This document shows positions 1-7,099 of a stretch of 29,647 nt of DNA, piece by piece. The DNA comes from Betaproteobacteria bacterium (GTDB taxonomy: Bacteria > Pseudomonadota > Gammaproteobacteria > Burkholderiales > Burkholderiaceae), in assembly GCA_009921765.1 (NCBI GenBank), contig RFXC01000021.1, positions 1-29,647 on the forward strand, given 5' to 3'. How positions within the stretch are numbered: position 1 is the first letter of the stretch; every line of letters starts with the position of its first letter. The notes under the pieces are model-generated. The model did no database searches. It was not told where the DNA came from and saw nothing but the letters and a program-made list of their open reading frames with translations. Made by a program: the position numbers and the translations under genes.

Positions 1-2
1 TG

Positions 3-635
3 TCCTGGCAGGCCGTTCCGCAAGCCGAGCAATATCGCGTCTACTGGTCAACCCAACCCAACGTCAGCAAGACAAACGGATCACGCGTTGATGCAGCCAC
101 CAACCCGCTCGTCCATACAGGCGTTCAGAACGGATCGACGTATTACTACGTGGTGACCGCTGTGGGCGCCGGTGGCGAAGGGCCAGTGTCACAGCAGGTA
201 TCAGCAAGCCCTCGTGTGCCCGTACCCGGGGCCCCGCGCGATCTGACGGCCCAGGCGAGCCCGGATGCCGAACGTTCCGTTGCACTATCCTGGCTGGCAC
301 CGACCATACCGGCAAATATTGCCGAAATCCTGGGCTATCGGATTTATCGGTCCGTGCAGCCGGACATCGCAGCCAATTTGGGGGCGGCCACCCGGATCGA
401 CGGCTCCACGCAAACCGCACTGACCGATTCGGTGCCAATTGGCGGCCTCACCTACTACTACATCGTGACCGCACTCACCGCGGCGGGCGAAAGCGCTCCA
501 TCAGCGGAGGTCTCCACCACACCTACCGACGAAGGCGGCGGATCGGGTGGCGGAGCGGGCGGTGGCTCAGGCGGTGGCGGCTTGTTTGACTGTGGCGAGC
601 CGGTAGCCTGCTGGCAGGACAGCACCCCTCGCTGA
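3..635 (+). CDS. Fibronectin type III domain protein, C-terminal part (5' end outside window)
   Basis: The frame is open from the first bases of the window, so only the last 210 residues are present. Two FN3 repeats are visible. The first is a partial one (about residues 1-72), with an SWQAV start, YRVYW and NGSTYYYVVTAV strands and a closing GEGPVSQQVSASP. The second is complete (about 73-175), with VALSW, YRIYR, GLTYYYIVTAL and GESAPSAEVSTTP. FN3 domains usually act as spacers or binding modules in secreted or surface proteins. After the second domain comes a Gly/Ser linker (GGGSGGGAGGGSGGGG), then a short tail with two cysteines five residues apart (CGEPVAC). No PEP-CTERM, LPXTG or membrane anchor is visible at the C-terminus. 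The protein faces the type I secretion operon tail-to-tail. Its role is unknown because the N-terminal region is missing. Confidence 0.85.
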   Translation, partial: SWQAVPQAEQYRVYWSTQPNVSKTNGSRVDAATNPLVHTGVQNGSTYYYVVTAVGAGGEGPVSQQVSASPRVPVPGAPRDLTAQASPDAERSVALSWLAPTIPANIAEILGYRIYRSVQPDIAANLGAATRIDGSTQTALTDSVPIGGLTYYYIVTALTAAGESAPSAEVSTTPTDEGGGSGGGAGGGSGGGGLFDCGEPVACWQDSTPR

Positions 636-645
636 GAATGGTGGT

Positions 646-671
646 CGGCCGAGTGAGAGCACACTCGGCCG
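646..671. terminator. Hairpin between convergent genes, probable bidirectional terminator
   Basis: A perfect 10-bp stem (CGGCCGAGTG / CACTCGGCCG) with a 6-base loop sits in the 55-bp gap between the FN3 gene (ends 635, +) and the membrane-fusion gene (ends 691, -). Its position suits a shared terminator. Neither strand has a convincing T-run after the stem, so rho-independent termination is inferred from position and stem strength only. Confidence 0.5.
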
Positions 672-690
672 GCGCCGATGGTCTGTACGG

Positions 691-2058
691 TCAGCGCTCG
701 ATCATCGCGCGTCGGAACTGCTCACGCAGCGGCTTGAGCAGATAGCCAAGCGGCGTCTGTTCCCCCTCCACGAAATAAACCTCGGCAGGCATGCCCGGCT
801 GCAATTCAATCGTGCCCGCGAGATGGCGATCAATTTCCACCTGGGCAACGAAATAGGCACGCTGCCGGGCCGCGTCAACGAAACGATCGGGCGACACGCG
901 GCTGACACGTGCCGTGAAAACCGGGGTCGCACGACTGTTGAACGCCGAAAAGCGAACTTCGGCGGGCATGCCAGGCCAGATGCGGTTGATGTCCTGCACT
1001 TGCACCTGAGCCTCGACGACGAGCCGGTCACCGGTAGGAACGATCTGCATGATCGGCTCTCCAGCCGCGACCACGCCGCCCGCAGTGTGAACCTGAAGGC
1101 CGATCACGGTACCTGCGTCCGGCGCGACAACTTCGGTTCGCGAAAGCACCTCGGCCGACGCGTCGATCCGCTCGGCCAGGTCGCGCAGCTTTGCCCGGAT
1201 GTCCTGCAGCCGATCATTGACTTCTCGCCCCAGCTGATTGCGCAAATCGATGATACGAAGCTCGGTCTCGCCGATCTGCGCCTGCGCCTCCGCCACATCG
1301 GCGGTCAGCCTTGCGATGATGCCTTCCAGATTTGCCTCGCTTCGCTTGAGCGCGTAGTAGCGCGTTCGCAGATACATGCCCTGTTCGAGCAGCGCCTCCG
1401 CCCCGCGCAGCTCTTCCAGGATGAAATCGAGTTGGGTACGTGTCGCCGCAATCTCGGACAGCCGACCGTCGATTTTTTCGCGCGCCTGACGCTTTCGCTG
1501 CTCCAGCACATCGACCTGACCCACAAATGCGGCTCGGCGGCTGTTGAACAGATTCAGTTCGCCAGCAAGCAGGCGGGAAACCGCATCGTTCTGCCGCCGC
1601 GCGATGAGCGTCTCGGAAAAGACCGGACTCGGCCGGTTGTCCCGCTCGGCCTCGAGTCGCGCGAACTCGGCAAGCAGGGCGTCGTGCTCCATCATCAGGA
1701 GCGCCTGCCGGGCGCGCGCCGTGACATCGACCAGCCTGAGGAGCACCTGCCCCTTGCTGACCGTCTGCCCTTCCCGCACCAGAATTTCGCGCACGATGCC
1801 GCCCTCGAGATGCTGGATCGTCTTCCTTTCTCCGGCCACCTTGACATACCCGTTTGCAAGCGCGGCGGTCGTGAGGGGGGCCCATGCAGCCCATGATCCA
1901 AGCGCGCCCGCACCGAAGAGGAGCGAAAGCGAACCGGTCAGCATCAGGCGCCGACTGCTGCGGGCCAGATCTTGATCCAGACGCGCTGCTGCGGTCGTAT
2001 CTCCCTCGGACCTGCCCCGCGCTTGAGCTTGCGCGTTCGCCTCGTCGCTGCGGATCAT
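691..2058 (-). CDS. HlyD/PrtE-family type I secretion membrane-fusion protein
   Basis: This 455-residue protein is the periplasmic adaptor that joins an inner-membrane ABC exporter to an outer-membrane channel. An acidic, polar cytoplasmic N-terminus is followed by one membrane segment (about residues 39-61). Next come the first half of a lipoyl/barrel-sandwich domain (EGGIVREILVREGQTVSKGQVLLRL), a long predicted coiled-coil hairpin (about 110-300), the second half (VVAPDAGTVIGLQVHTAGGVVAAGEPIMQIV) and a beta-barrel. The C-terminal motif GMPAEVYFVEGEQTPLGYLLKPL is characteristic of HlyD/PrtE adaptors. Its ATG overlaps the stop of the upstream ABC gene by 4 bases (ATGA), so the two are translationally coupled. 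The usual third partner, a TolC-type channel, does not follow it. The cargo is inferred to be the RTX protein encoded upstream. Confidence 0.95.
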   Translation of the reverse strand: MIRSDEANAQAQARGRSEGDTTAAARLDQDLARSSRRLMLTGSLSLLFGAGALGSWAAWAPLTTAALANGYVKVAGERKTIQHLEGGIVREILVREGQTVSKGQVLLRLVDVTARARQALLMMEHDALLAEFARLEAERDNRPSPVFSETLIARRQNDAVSRLLAGELNLFNSRRAAFVGQVDVLEQRKRQAREKIDGRLSEIAATRTQLDFILEELRGAEALLEQGMYLRTRYYALKRSEANLEGIIARLTADVAEAQAQIGETELRIIDLRNQLGREVNDRLQDIRAKLRDLAERIDASAEVLSRTEVVAPDAGTVIGLQVHTAGGVVAAGEPIMQIVPTGDRLVVEAQVQVQDINRIWPGMPAEVRFSAFNSRATPVFTARVSRVSPDRFVDAARQRAYFVAQVEIDRHLAGTIELQPGMPAEVYFVEGEQTPLGYLLKPLREQFRRAMIER

Positions 2059-3836
2059 GACAGTGCTCCGGCTGCGGCCGGTGCGGCCGGCCCCGGCGCC
2101 CCCGTCAGTGCGCGCATCGCGGGCGCCGCGCCCTGGGGGGGCACCTCGGGCGGTACCGGACGCTTGCCGGCCAGGTGTGCCATGACCTTGTCAGCGGGCC
2201 CCACCATTTCAATGGTTCCGCCATTCATGACGGCAATCCGGCTGGCGTTTCTGAGCAGGGCCGGCTGATGCGTGATCATGACCACGGCCGCACCCCGTGC
2301 CCGCGCCTGCTCGATCGAACCGAGCAAGGCCTGCTGGCCTGCATGATCGAGCCAGGCGGCCGGTTCATCGAGGACCAGCAACCCTGGGTCGCCGAAGAAC
2401 GCGCGCGCAAGCGCCACCTGCTGACGCATTCCTGCGGGCAACACCATCCCACCGCTTCCGATGCGAGCGCTGTACGACTCCGGCAGGGCAGATACCGATG
2501 TATCGAGCCCCACTGTGCGCGCAACGCGACGCACCTGTTCACGCAAGCCGTCGGTGTGATTGAAGCGGTTGATGTTCTCTTCGATCGTTCCTGCAAGCAG
2601 TTGCGGTTCCTGAGGGCAATAGCCCACCATTGACGCACGTTGATGGGAGGGCCACTGCGTAGCGTTTCGACCATCCAGGCTCAGGGAACCGGTTGCGGGC
2701 GGCCATGCGCCGGCGATCAGCCGCCCGAGCGTGGACTTGCCCGAGCCGCTCGCGCCGACGATGCCGACCAGCTCACCGGGTCGTGCAGCGAGCGTGATCC
2801 GATTGAGCAATACCGAGCCAGTGCCAGGTGCACGAACCGAGGCGCGACGCAGTTCGAAGCGTGACGGGTCGGTCGACTCGGCTGCGCGCTCGAAGACAGG
2901 CTCGACGGCGGGATCCTGCAGCAGTGCGCCGAGTCTTCGGACGGCCTCGCGCGCCTTGATCGCAGCGCGCCACGACGGAATCGCGGCGTCAATCGGGGTC
3001 ATCACGCGACCGAGCAACACCGATGCCGCAACCATGGCACCCACCATCACCTGATCACTCAGGAACAGCCACGCACCTGCGCAATAGAGCGCGATCTGTA
3101 AACCGATACGAAGCGCGCGCACCAATGATCTGAGCCCCGACGCTCGGTCGGCGCTTCGCTGAAACCAGAGCAGGGACTCGTTTCCGGCCTGGCGCAGACG
3201 CGCCGCGAGCGCCGATACCATACCCATCGATCGGATCAGATCGCCGTGACGAATCACGTCCTCGGTCATTGCCCGGCCACGCTCACGCGCCTCCGAGGCC
3301 TCGCGCATTGGGCGCCTGAGCAGGGCATCGCCCCCGGCGGCAATCAGCAGTTGCAGCACGGCCCCGGCCAGGGCCAGCGCGCCCAGCACCGGATGCAGCC
3401 ATGTGATGACCATCAGATAGAGCGGCACAAACGGCAGATCGATCAGCGACACGAGATGGGTGTCGGATACAAAGCGTCGAAGCTCACCCGCATCGCCGAG
3501 CACGCGCGCCTCCGATGGCGAGGAATCGCGGTGTCGCTCGACAAGCGACTCCACGACCCTGGGTCCGATCGCCGCTTCGAGCGACAACCCGACCCGAACC
3601 AGGAGCCGGGAGCGCACCGCGTCAACGACCGCTTGCAGAATAAGTGCGAACAGTGCAACCAGCGTGAGCAGCCACAGTGTGTCGGCGTTCTTGCTGGTGA
3701 GCACATGCGAAAAGATGGACAGCATGTAGATCGGCAGGGTCAGCATCAGCGCGTTAAAGAACAGGCTGAAGACGCCTACCGAGGCGAGCGCCGGCCAATG
3801 GCGCGACAGTAAGGATTCAAGCGGTCTGGAAGGCAT
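2055..3836 (-). CDS. Type I secretion system permease/ATPase (PrtD-like ABC exporter)
   Basis: This 593-residue ABC half-transporter energises export of RTX-type substrates. The N-terminal part is a transmembrane domain with hydrophobic segments near residues 15-45, 52-75, 133-172 and 245-285; there is no C39 peptidase domain. The nucleotide-binding domain follows: Walker A GASGSGKST (361-369), Q-loop in YCPQEPQ (Q408), Walker B LLVLDEP (486-492, with the catalytic Glu) and switch His in ITHQ (H523). The signature motif reads LPAGM (466-470) instead of LSGGQ, which is unusual; the other catalytic motifs look intact. I chose the ATG at 3836 because AAGGGGGT lies about 10 bases upstream. A TTG at 3857 would add seven residues and bury that site. 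It is coupled to the adaptor gene downstream and separated from the RTX gene by a strong hairpin. Confidence 0.93.
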   Translation of the reverse strand: MPSRPLESLLSRHWPALASVGVFSLFFNALMLTLPIYMLSIFSHVLTSKNADTLWLLTLVALFALILQAVVDAVRSRLLVRVGLSLEAAIGPRVVESLVERHRDSSPSEARVLGDAGELRRFVSDTHLVSLIDLPFVPLYLMVITWLHPVLGALALAGAVLQLLIAAGGDALLRRPMREASEARERGRAMTEDVIRHGDLIRSMGMVSALAARLRQAGNESLLWFQRSADRASGLRSLVRALRIGLQIALYCAGAWLFLSDQVMVGAMVAASVLLGRVMTPIDAAIPSWRAAIKAREAVRRLGALLQDPAVEPVFERAAESTDPSRFELRRASVRAPGTGSVLLNRITLAARPGELVGIVGASGSGKSTLGRLIAGAWPPATGSLSLDGRNATQWPSHQRASMVGYCPQEPQLLAGTIEENINRFNHTDGLREQVRRVARTVGLDTSVSALPESYSARIGSGGMVLPAGMRQQVALARAFFGDPGLLVLDEPAAWLDHAGQQALLGSIEQARARGAAVVMITHQPALLRNASRIAVMNGGTIEMVGPADKVMAHLAGKRPVPPEVPPQGAAPAMRALTGAPGPAAPAAAGALS

Positions 3837-3889
3837 GGTTCGGCGACCCCCTTGCAAGTGGACGCCGAACCTGGGGCCGGCTACCCCGA

Positions 3890-3942
3890 CGGCTGGTCGA
3901 TTCGCACCGCTACGAACGTTGCGGTGCGGGCCGACCCAGCCG
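3890..3942 (-). other. Long hairpin between RTX gene and exporter gene
   Basis: In the 127-bp gap, an inner 8-bp stem (CGCACCGC at 3903-3910 / GCGGTGCG at 3921-3928, 10-base loop) is extended by an outer arm (CGGCTGGTCG at 3890-3899 / CGACCCAGCCG at 3932-3942) with a 3+3 internal loop and one bulged base. No T-run follows on the minus strand. It therefore looks like a partial terminator, processing site or 3'-stabilising structure rather than a strict rho-independent terminator. Such an element could set a high cargo-to-exporter ratio; that role is inference. Confidence 0.6.
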
Positions 3943-3963
3943 CCGGATCGCTAGCGTAGAGAC

Positions 3964-5736
3964 TCAGACAACTTCGATGTTGATGGAACTCAGAAGCTCG
4001 GTGAGCGACGAGATGCCCTCTGAACCTGGAGCAATTCCGGTGCCCCGCAGGATGATGGCGTCCTCGGCGTCACCAGTCCAGCTGTCGTCACCATCCCGGT
4101 TGAAAAAGATCATGACGTCAGTACCATCGTCGATCACAAAGACGTAAGCGTCCAACTCCTCGACGGTATTGATTTCGGGATCTTCGACCTCAAAGCGCAG
4201 CACATCGATCGATTCGGGATCAAGAATCTCGTCGGTGCTCGAAAGCTCCAGCGAGTCGAGCCAGCTCATCATGCCCTCGCCCTGGCCGGTGCTCACGCTG
4301 AAGACGAACTTGTCTGCGCCGAGCCCGCCGGTCATCGTGTCGTCCTGGTCGCCGCCCGTCAACGTGTCGTTGTCGCTGCCGCCATCCAGCATGTCGTTGC
4401 CAAGTCCGCCACACAGGGTGTCCTTGCCCGACTCGCCGTAGAGCTCGTCCTGCTGATCGCCACCCGACAGCATGTCATCCTGCGCCCCGCCGTACAGGGT
4501 GTCGTCCTCGGTTCCGCCATAGAGCCCGTCGCGCCCCAATCCGCCCATCAGCAGATCGTTGCCTTCACCACCGGCCACCGAATCGTTGCCCGAGCCACCA
4601 TCGGCGGTATCGTCACCAAGCCCTCCCATGAGCGAATCGTTACCGCCGTCGCCGCGCAGTGAGTCGTCGTTGTCCCCGCCATCGAGATCATCGGCACCTT
4701 CGCCACCGACCAGCGTGTCGTCACCATCGGCGCCCATCAGCATGTCGTTGCCGGCTCCACCCTGCAGCACATCGTTGCCCGTGCCGCCATCCGCGGTGTC
4801 GTTGCCGTTCTCTCCCCACAGCCGATCGTTGCCATCATCGCCGTAGAGCATGTCGTCATCGTCACCCGCGCGCACAGTATCGTTGCCTGAGCCCCCAGAC
4901 AGCGTGTCATAGCCACCGTTGTCGACCACCAGATCATTGCCTTTGCCGCCGTCCTGGAGATCATCGTCGGCGCCGCCATACATGACGTCATTGTCGTTGC
5001 CGCCCATCAGGGTGTCGTTGCCGTCGCCGCCGTCCAGGCTGTCACTGCCATCACCCCCCTCGAGCTGGTCCTCGCCGGTTGAGCCAAGCAGCGTGTCATT
5101 GCCCGTGCCTCCGACTAGCATGTCCGCACCGTCGCCGCCGTTCAGACTGTCACTGCCGTCATCGCCGCGAAGGGTGTCATTGCCCGTGCCGCCGTTGAGC
5201 GTGTCATCGTCGCCGCCACCGTTCAACACATCATCACCGGCATCGCCATTGAGTGTGTCTTCACCGGCACCGCCCGATGCGGTATCGGCGCCTGCGCCGC
5301 CTGACAGTCGGTCCGCGCCGGCGTCGCCCGCGAGCTGGTCTGCGCCGGTTCCACCTGTGAGCGTGTCGTCGTCCTCGCCGCCACTCATCACATCGTCGCC
5401 GTCGCCACCGGCCAGCACGTCGTTGCCTTCGCCACCGCTCAGAGAATCGTCACCCTGATCGCCGGCAAGACTGTCATCACCTTCATCGCCGTTCAATACG
5501 TCGTCATCCTCGCCGCCACTCAGGGTGTCGTTGCCCACCCCGCCGTTGAGGGTGTCGTAGCCGATTTCGCCGAACAACCGATCGGCACCGTCCTCGCCAT
5601 TGAGTTCATCATCACCGTCGCGGCCGTAGATCGAGTCGTTGCCGCCACCCGCGTAGACACGCGAGCTTGCGCCAGCTACCACGTCCTTCCAGATGTTGTT
5701 GCTCGCCGAGAGGATGTAGGTCTTGTCGAAAGCCAT
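3964..5736 (-). CDS. RTX nonapeptide-repeat calcium-binding protein, likely type I secreted
   Basis: This 590-residue acidic protein has a 31-residue N-terminus (MAFDKTYILSASNN...) and no catalytic domain. About 50 back-to-back RTX nonapeptides of the type GNDTLxGGx/GDDxLxGGx (residues 32-481) follow. A roughly 109-residue C-terminal region has aromatic and hydrophobic strands (ADKFVFSV, DVMIFFNRDG, AIILRGTG) and ends in a hydrophobic INIEVV tail. RTX repeats bind calcium and fold into a beta-roll outside the cell, and the secretion signal is normally C-terminal and uncleaved. I chose the ATG at 5736 because GGAG lies about 9 bases upstream; upstream in-frame ATGs lack this and fall in the promoter leader. 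It is followed by its likely exporter and preceded by a sigma-54 promoter. With no enzyme or adhesin domain, a structural, matrix or surface-layer role is plausible, but the function is unknown. Confidence 0.92.
   Translation of the reverse strand: MAFDKTYILSASNNIWKDVVAGASSRVYAGGGNDSIYGRDGDDELNGEDGADRLFGEIGYDTLNGGVGNDTLSGGEDDDVLNGDEGDDSLAGDQGDDSLSGGEGNDVLAGGDGDDVMSGGEDDDTLTGGTGADQLAGDAGADRLSGGAGADTASGGAGEDTLNGDAGDDVLNGGGDDDTLNGGTGNDTLRGDDGSDSLNGGDGADMLVGGTGNDTLLGSTGEDQLEGGDGSDSLDGGDGNDTLMGGNDNDVMYGGADDDLQDGGKGNDLVVDNGGYDTLSGGSGNDTVRAGDDDDMLYGDDGNDRLWGENGNDTADGGTGNDVLQGGAGNDMLMGADGDDTLVGGEGADDLDGGDNDDSLRGDGGNDSLMGGLGDDTADGGSGNDSVAGGEGNDLLMGGLGRDGLYGGTEDDTLYGGAQDDMLSGGDQQDELYGESGKDTLCGGLGNDMLDGGSDNDTLTGGDQDDTMTGGLGADKFVFSVSTGQGEGMMSWLDSLELSSTDEILDPESIDVLRFEVEDPEINTVEELDAYVFVIDDGTDVMIFFNRDGDDSWTGDAEDAIILRGTGIAPGSEGISSLTELLSSINIEVV
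4294..5643 (-). repeat. Tandem RTX repeat block, about 50 x 27 bp
   Basis: This stretch encodes nonapeptide repeats in unbroken 9-residue register. I could split it into 50 units with no insertion or deletion. The last unit (GADKFVFSV) is transitional, and about five units depart clearly from consensus (for example GNDLVVDNG, DDDLQDGGK, QQDELYGES). Units are similar but not identical at DNA level, so the block is old rather than freshly amplified. Confidence 0.95.
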
Positions 5737-5819
5737 GGTCTTGCTCCAAACGTTTGATTTGAGAAAGCCGGTCATCGGCGCGGCCTGTGGCCCGCGACAC
5801 GCCCGGTGGATAACCATCG

Positions 5820-5834
5820 GCAAGTCCTGTGCCA
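5820..5834 (-). promoter_or_regulatory. Sigma-54 (-24/-12) promoter for the RTX gene
   Basis: The minus strand reads TGGCACAGGACTTGC. TGGCAC (-24) and TTGC (-12) match the sigma-54 consensus exactly, with GG and GC separated by exactly 10 bases. The predicted start is near 5808, giving a leader of about 72 bases before the RTX ATG at 5736. A sigma-54 activator gene lies immediately upstream on the same strand, which strengthens the call. Confidence 0.8.
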
Positions 5835-5867
5835 TCGAGGCAGAGCATTGATTTGTCTGGAAACATC

Positions 5868-5883
5868 CGGACCCTCTTGTCCG
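5868..5883. promoter_or_regulatory. Inverted repeat CGGAC-N6-GTCCG, possible activator site
   Basis: A perfect 5-bp inverted repeat lies between the activator stop (5902) and the -24 element, centred about 67 bases upstream of the predicted RTX start. A further near-match half-site (GTCTG, 5855-5859) lies beside it. It could be an upstream activator site or a weak hairpin ending the activator transcript. The activator's binding consensus is unknown. Confidence 0.3.
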
Positions 5884-5901
5884 AACGCAAGGGCCCGGTG
5901 T

Positions 5902-6996
5902 TCAGCGCCCGATACGGTCGTGGCTCGGATCCGATACACCTGTGGTGCCGGCTGTCGGCGCCGAGAGAAGATCAGCGGCGGAAGCATCCAACGGCCCGGG
6001 TTGCCCTTCCGCTTCGAGCAGGCGCGCAGCCTCCTCGGGGGGCAAATCCCCAGCGAGCTTGAGACGCGCAACAATCCGGTAAAGGGTCACACGCGACACG
6101 CCCAGTTGCCGGGCGGCAGGCGCAATTCGCCTTCCATGCAGGCGCAAGGTATCGCGGACCAACTCGCGCTCGAACGCTTCGCGCGCCTGGGCCAGATTCA
6201 GTGGACGCTGCGCAGCCTGGTTTCGATGGAGTCCAAGCGCAGCGGTATCGATCCAGACGCCGTCGGTGAGCACCACTGCACGCTGCACGCAATTCATCAG
6301 CTCGCGAACATTGCCCGGCCAACGATGCCGCTGCATCGCCAGTATGGCGTCGGGCGTGAAACCCCGGACGGGTGGACCTTGGCGGTCCGCGCCAAAGCGT
6401 CTCAGAAAACTTTCCGCGAGCAGCAGCAGATCCTCGCCCCGGTCTCGCAGGGGCGGCACCTGAAGCACGAGCACGTTGATCCGGTAATAGAGATCCTCGC
6501 GGAATCGCCCGTCGATGATCGCCTGCTCGAGATTGACATGCGTAGCGGCAAGCAGGCGGAAATCAACCGGGACCGGTGTGCTTGCACCCAGCCGGGTGAC
6601 GAGCCGGTCCTGCAGCACGCGCAAGAGCGCTGGCTGCAGGGCGAGCGGCAGCTCGCCGATTTCATCGAGAAACAGCGCTCCGCCGTGCGCAGCCTCGAAA
6701 CTGCCGATCCTGCGTTGCCCCGCACCGGTGAATGCATAGCGCTCGTGGCCGAACAATTCGGACTGCATCAGGGTCGGCGCAATCGCACCGCAGTTGACTG
6801 CCACCAGAGCCCCGGCTGCGCGACGCGAGCGCTGATGAATCGCGCGTGCAACGAGCTCCTTTCCGGTTCCCGTCTCGCCCATGATCAGCACGGGCGCATC
6901 GGACTCTGCAACGCGATCGATTGTTCTGAGCAGGGAGCGAATGGCCGCGCTATCGCCATCCAGGGTAAAGCGAGGGTCGAGTGATGGGGATCCCAT
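5902..6996 (-). CDS. Sigma-54-dependent transcriptional activator (AAA+/Fis-type HTH, no sensor domain)
   Basis: This 364-residue bacterial enhancer-binding protein remodels RNA polymerase-sigma-54. The AAA+ domain starts about 12 residues from the N-terminus, so there is no receiver, GAF or PAS domain, as in PspF. Visible motifs are Walker A GETGTGKE (40-47), Walker B GGALFLDEIGEL (105-116), arginine-finger region GRFREDLYYR (163-172), WPGNVREL (226-233) and a Fis-type helix-turn-helix (PAARQLGVSRVTLYR, about 293-307). The sigma-54-contacting GAFTGA loop reads YAFTGA (87-92), so its first Gly is Tyr; Phe and Thr are kept. A tail of about 50 residues follows the HTH. The gene is flanked by two divergent sigma-54 promoter candidates, which makes the RTX gene and the small exported-protein gene its likely targets. 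Without a sensor domain, activity may be set by expression level or a partner protein. Confidence 0.93.
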   Translation of the reverse strand: MGSPSLDPRFTLDGDSAAIRSLLRTIDRVAESDAPVLIMGETGTGKELVARAIHQRSRRAAGALVAVNCGAIAPTLMQSELFGHERYAFTGAGQRRIGSFEAAHGGALFLDEIGELPLALQPALLRVLQDRLVTRLGASTPVPVDFRLLAATHVNLEQAIIDGRFREDLYYRINVLVLQVPPLRDRGEDLLLLAESFLRRFGADRQGPPVRGFTPDAILAMQRHRWPGNVRELMNCVQRAVVLTDGVWIDTAALGLHRNQAAQRPLNLAQAREAFERELVRDTLRLHGRRIAPAARQLGVSRVTLYRIVARLKLAGDLPPEEAARLLEAEGQPGPLDASAADLLSAPTAGTTGVSDPSHDRIGR

Positions 6997-7099
6997 TGCC
7001 TGTCGCGAGTGGTCCGGTTGGAGTACGACGCGGCACTGTAGCGATGCGCAGGGGGGCGGGCTTACGACAGGTCAAGCGGTGAACACTGGAGGTGCGGAT

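Noticed and set aside
823..1896. 357-codon plus-strand open frame opposite the membrane-fusion gene
   Set aside because: The minus-strand HlyD-family protein is unmistakable; the opposite frame has no motif or ribosome-binding site.
4169..5458. Plus-strand Ser/Pro-rich open frames opposite the RTX gene
   Set aside because: They are mirror images of the 27-bp RTX repeats and inherit their period; there is no start context or independent protein signature.
4294..5643. 27-bp periodic DNA as a CRISPR array or satellite repeat
   Set aside because: The period is three times nine codons, the frame is open throughout and the units encode RTX nonapeptides; there are no spacers or cas genes.
5747..5756. 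Perfect palindrome CAAACGTTTG in the RTX leader
   Set aside because: A 10-bp palindrome next to the ribosome-binding site is short and lies downstream of the predicted transcription start; there is no second copy to suggest an operator.
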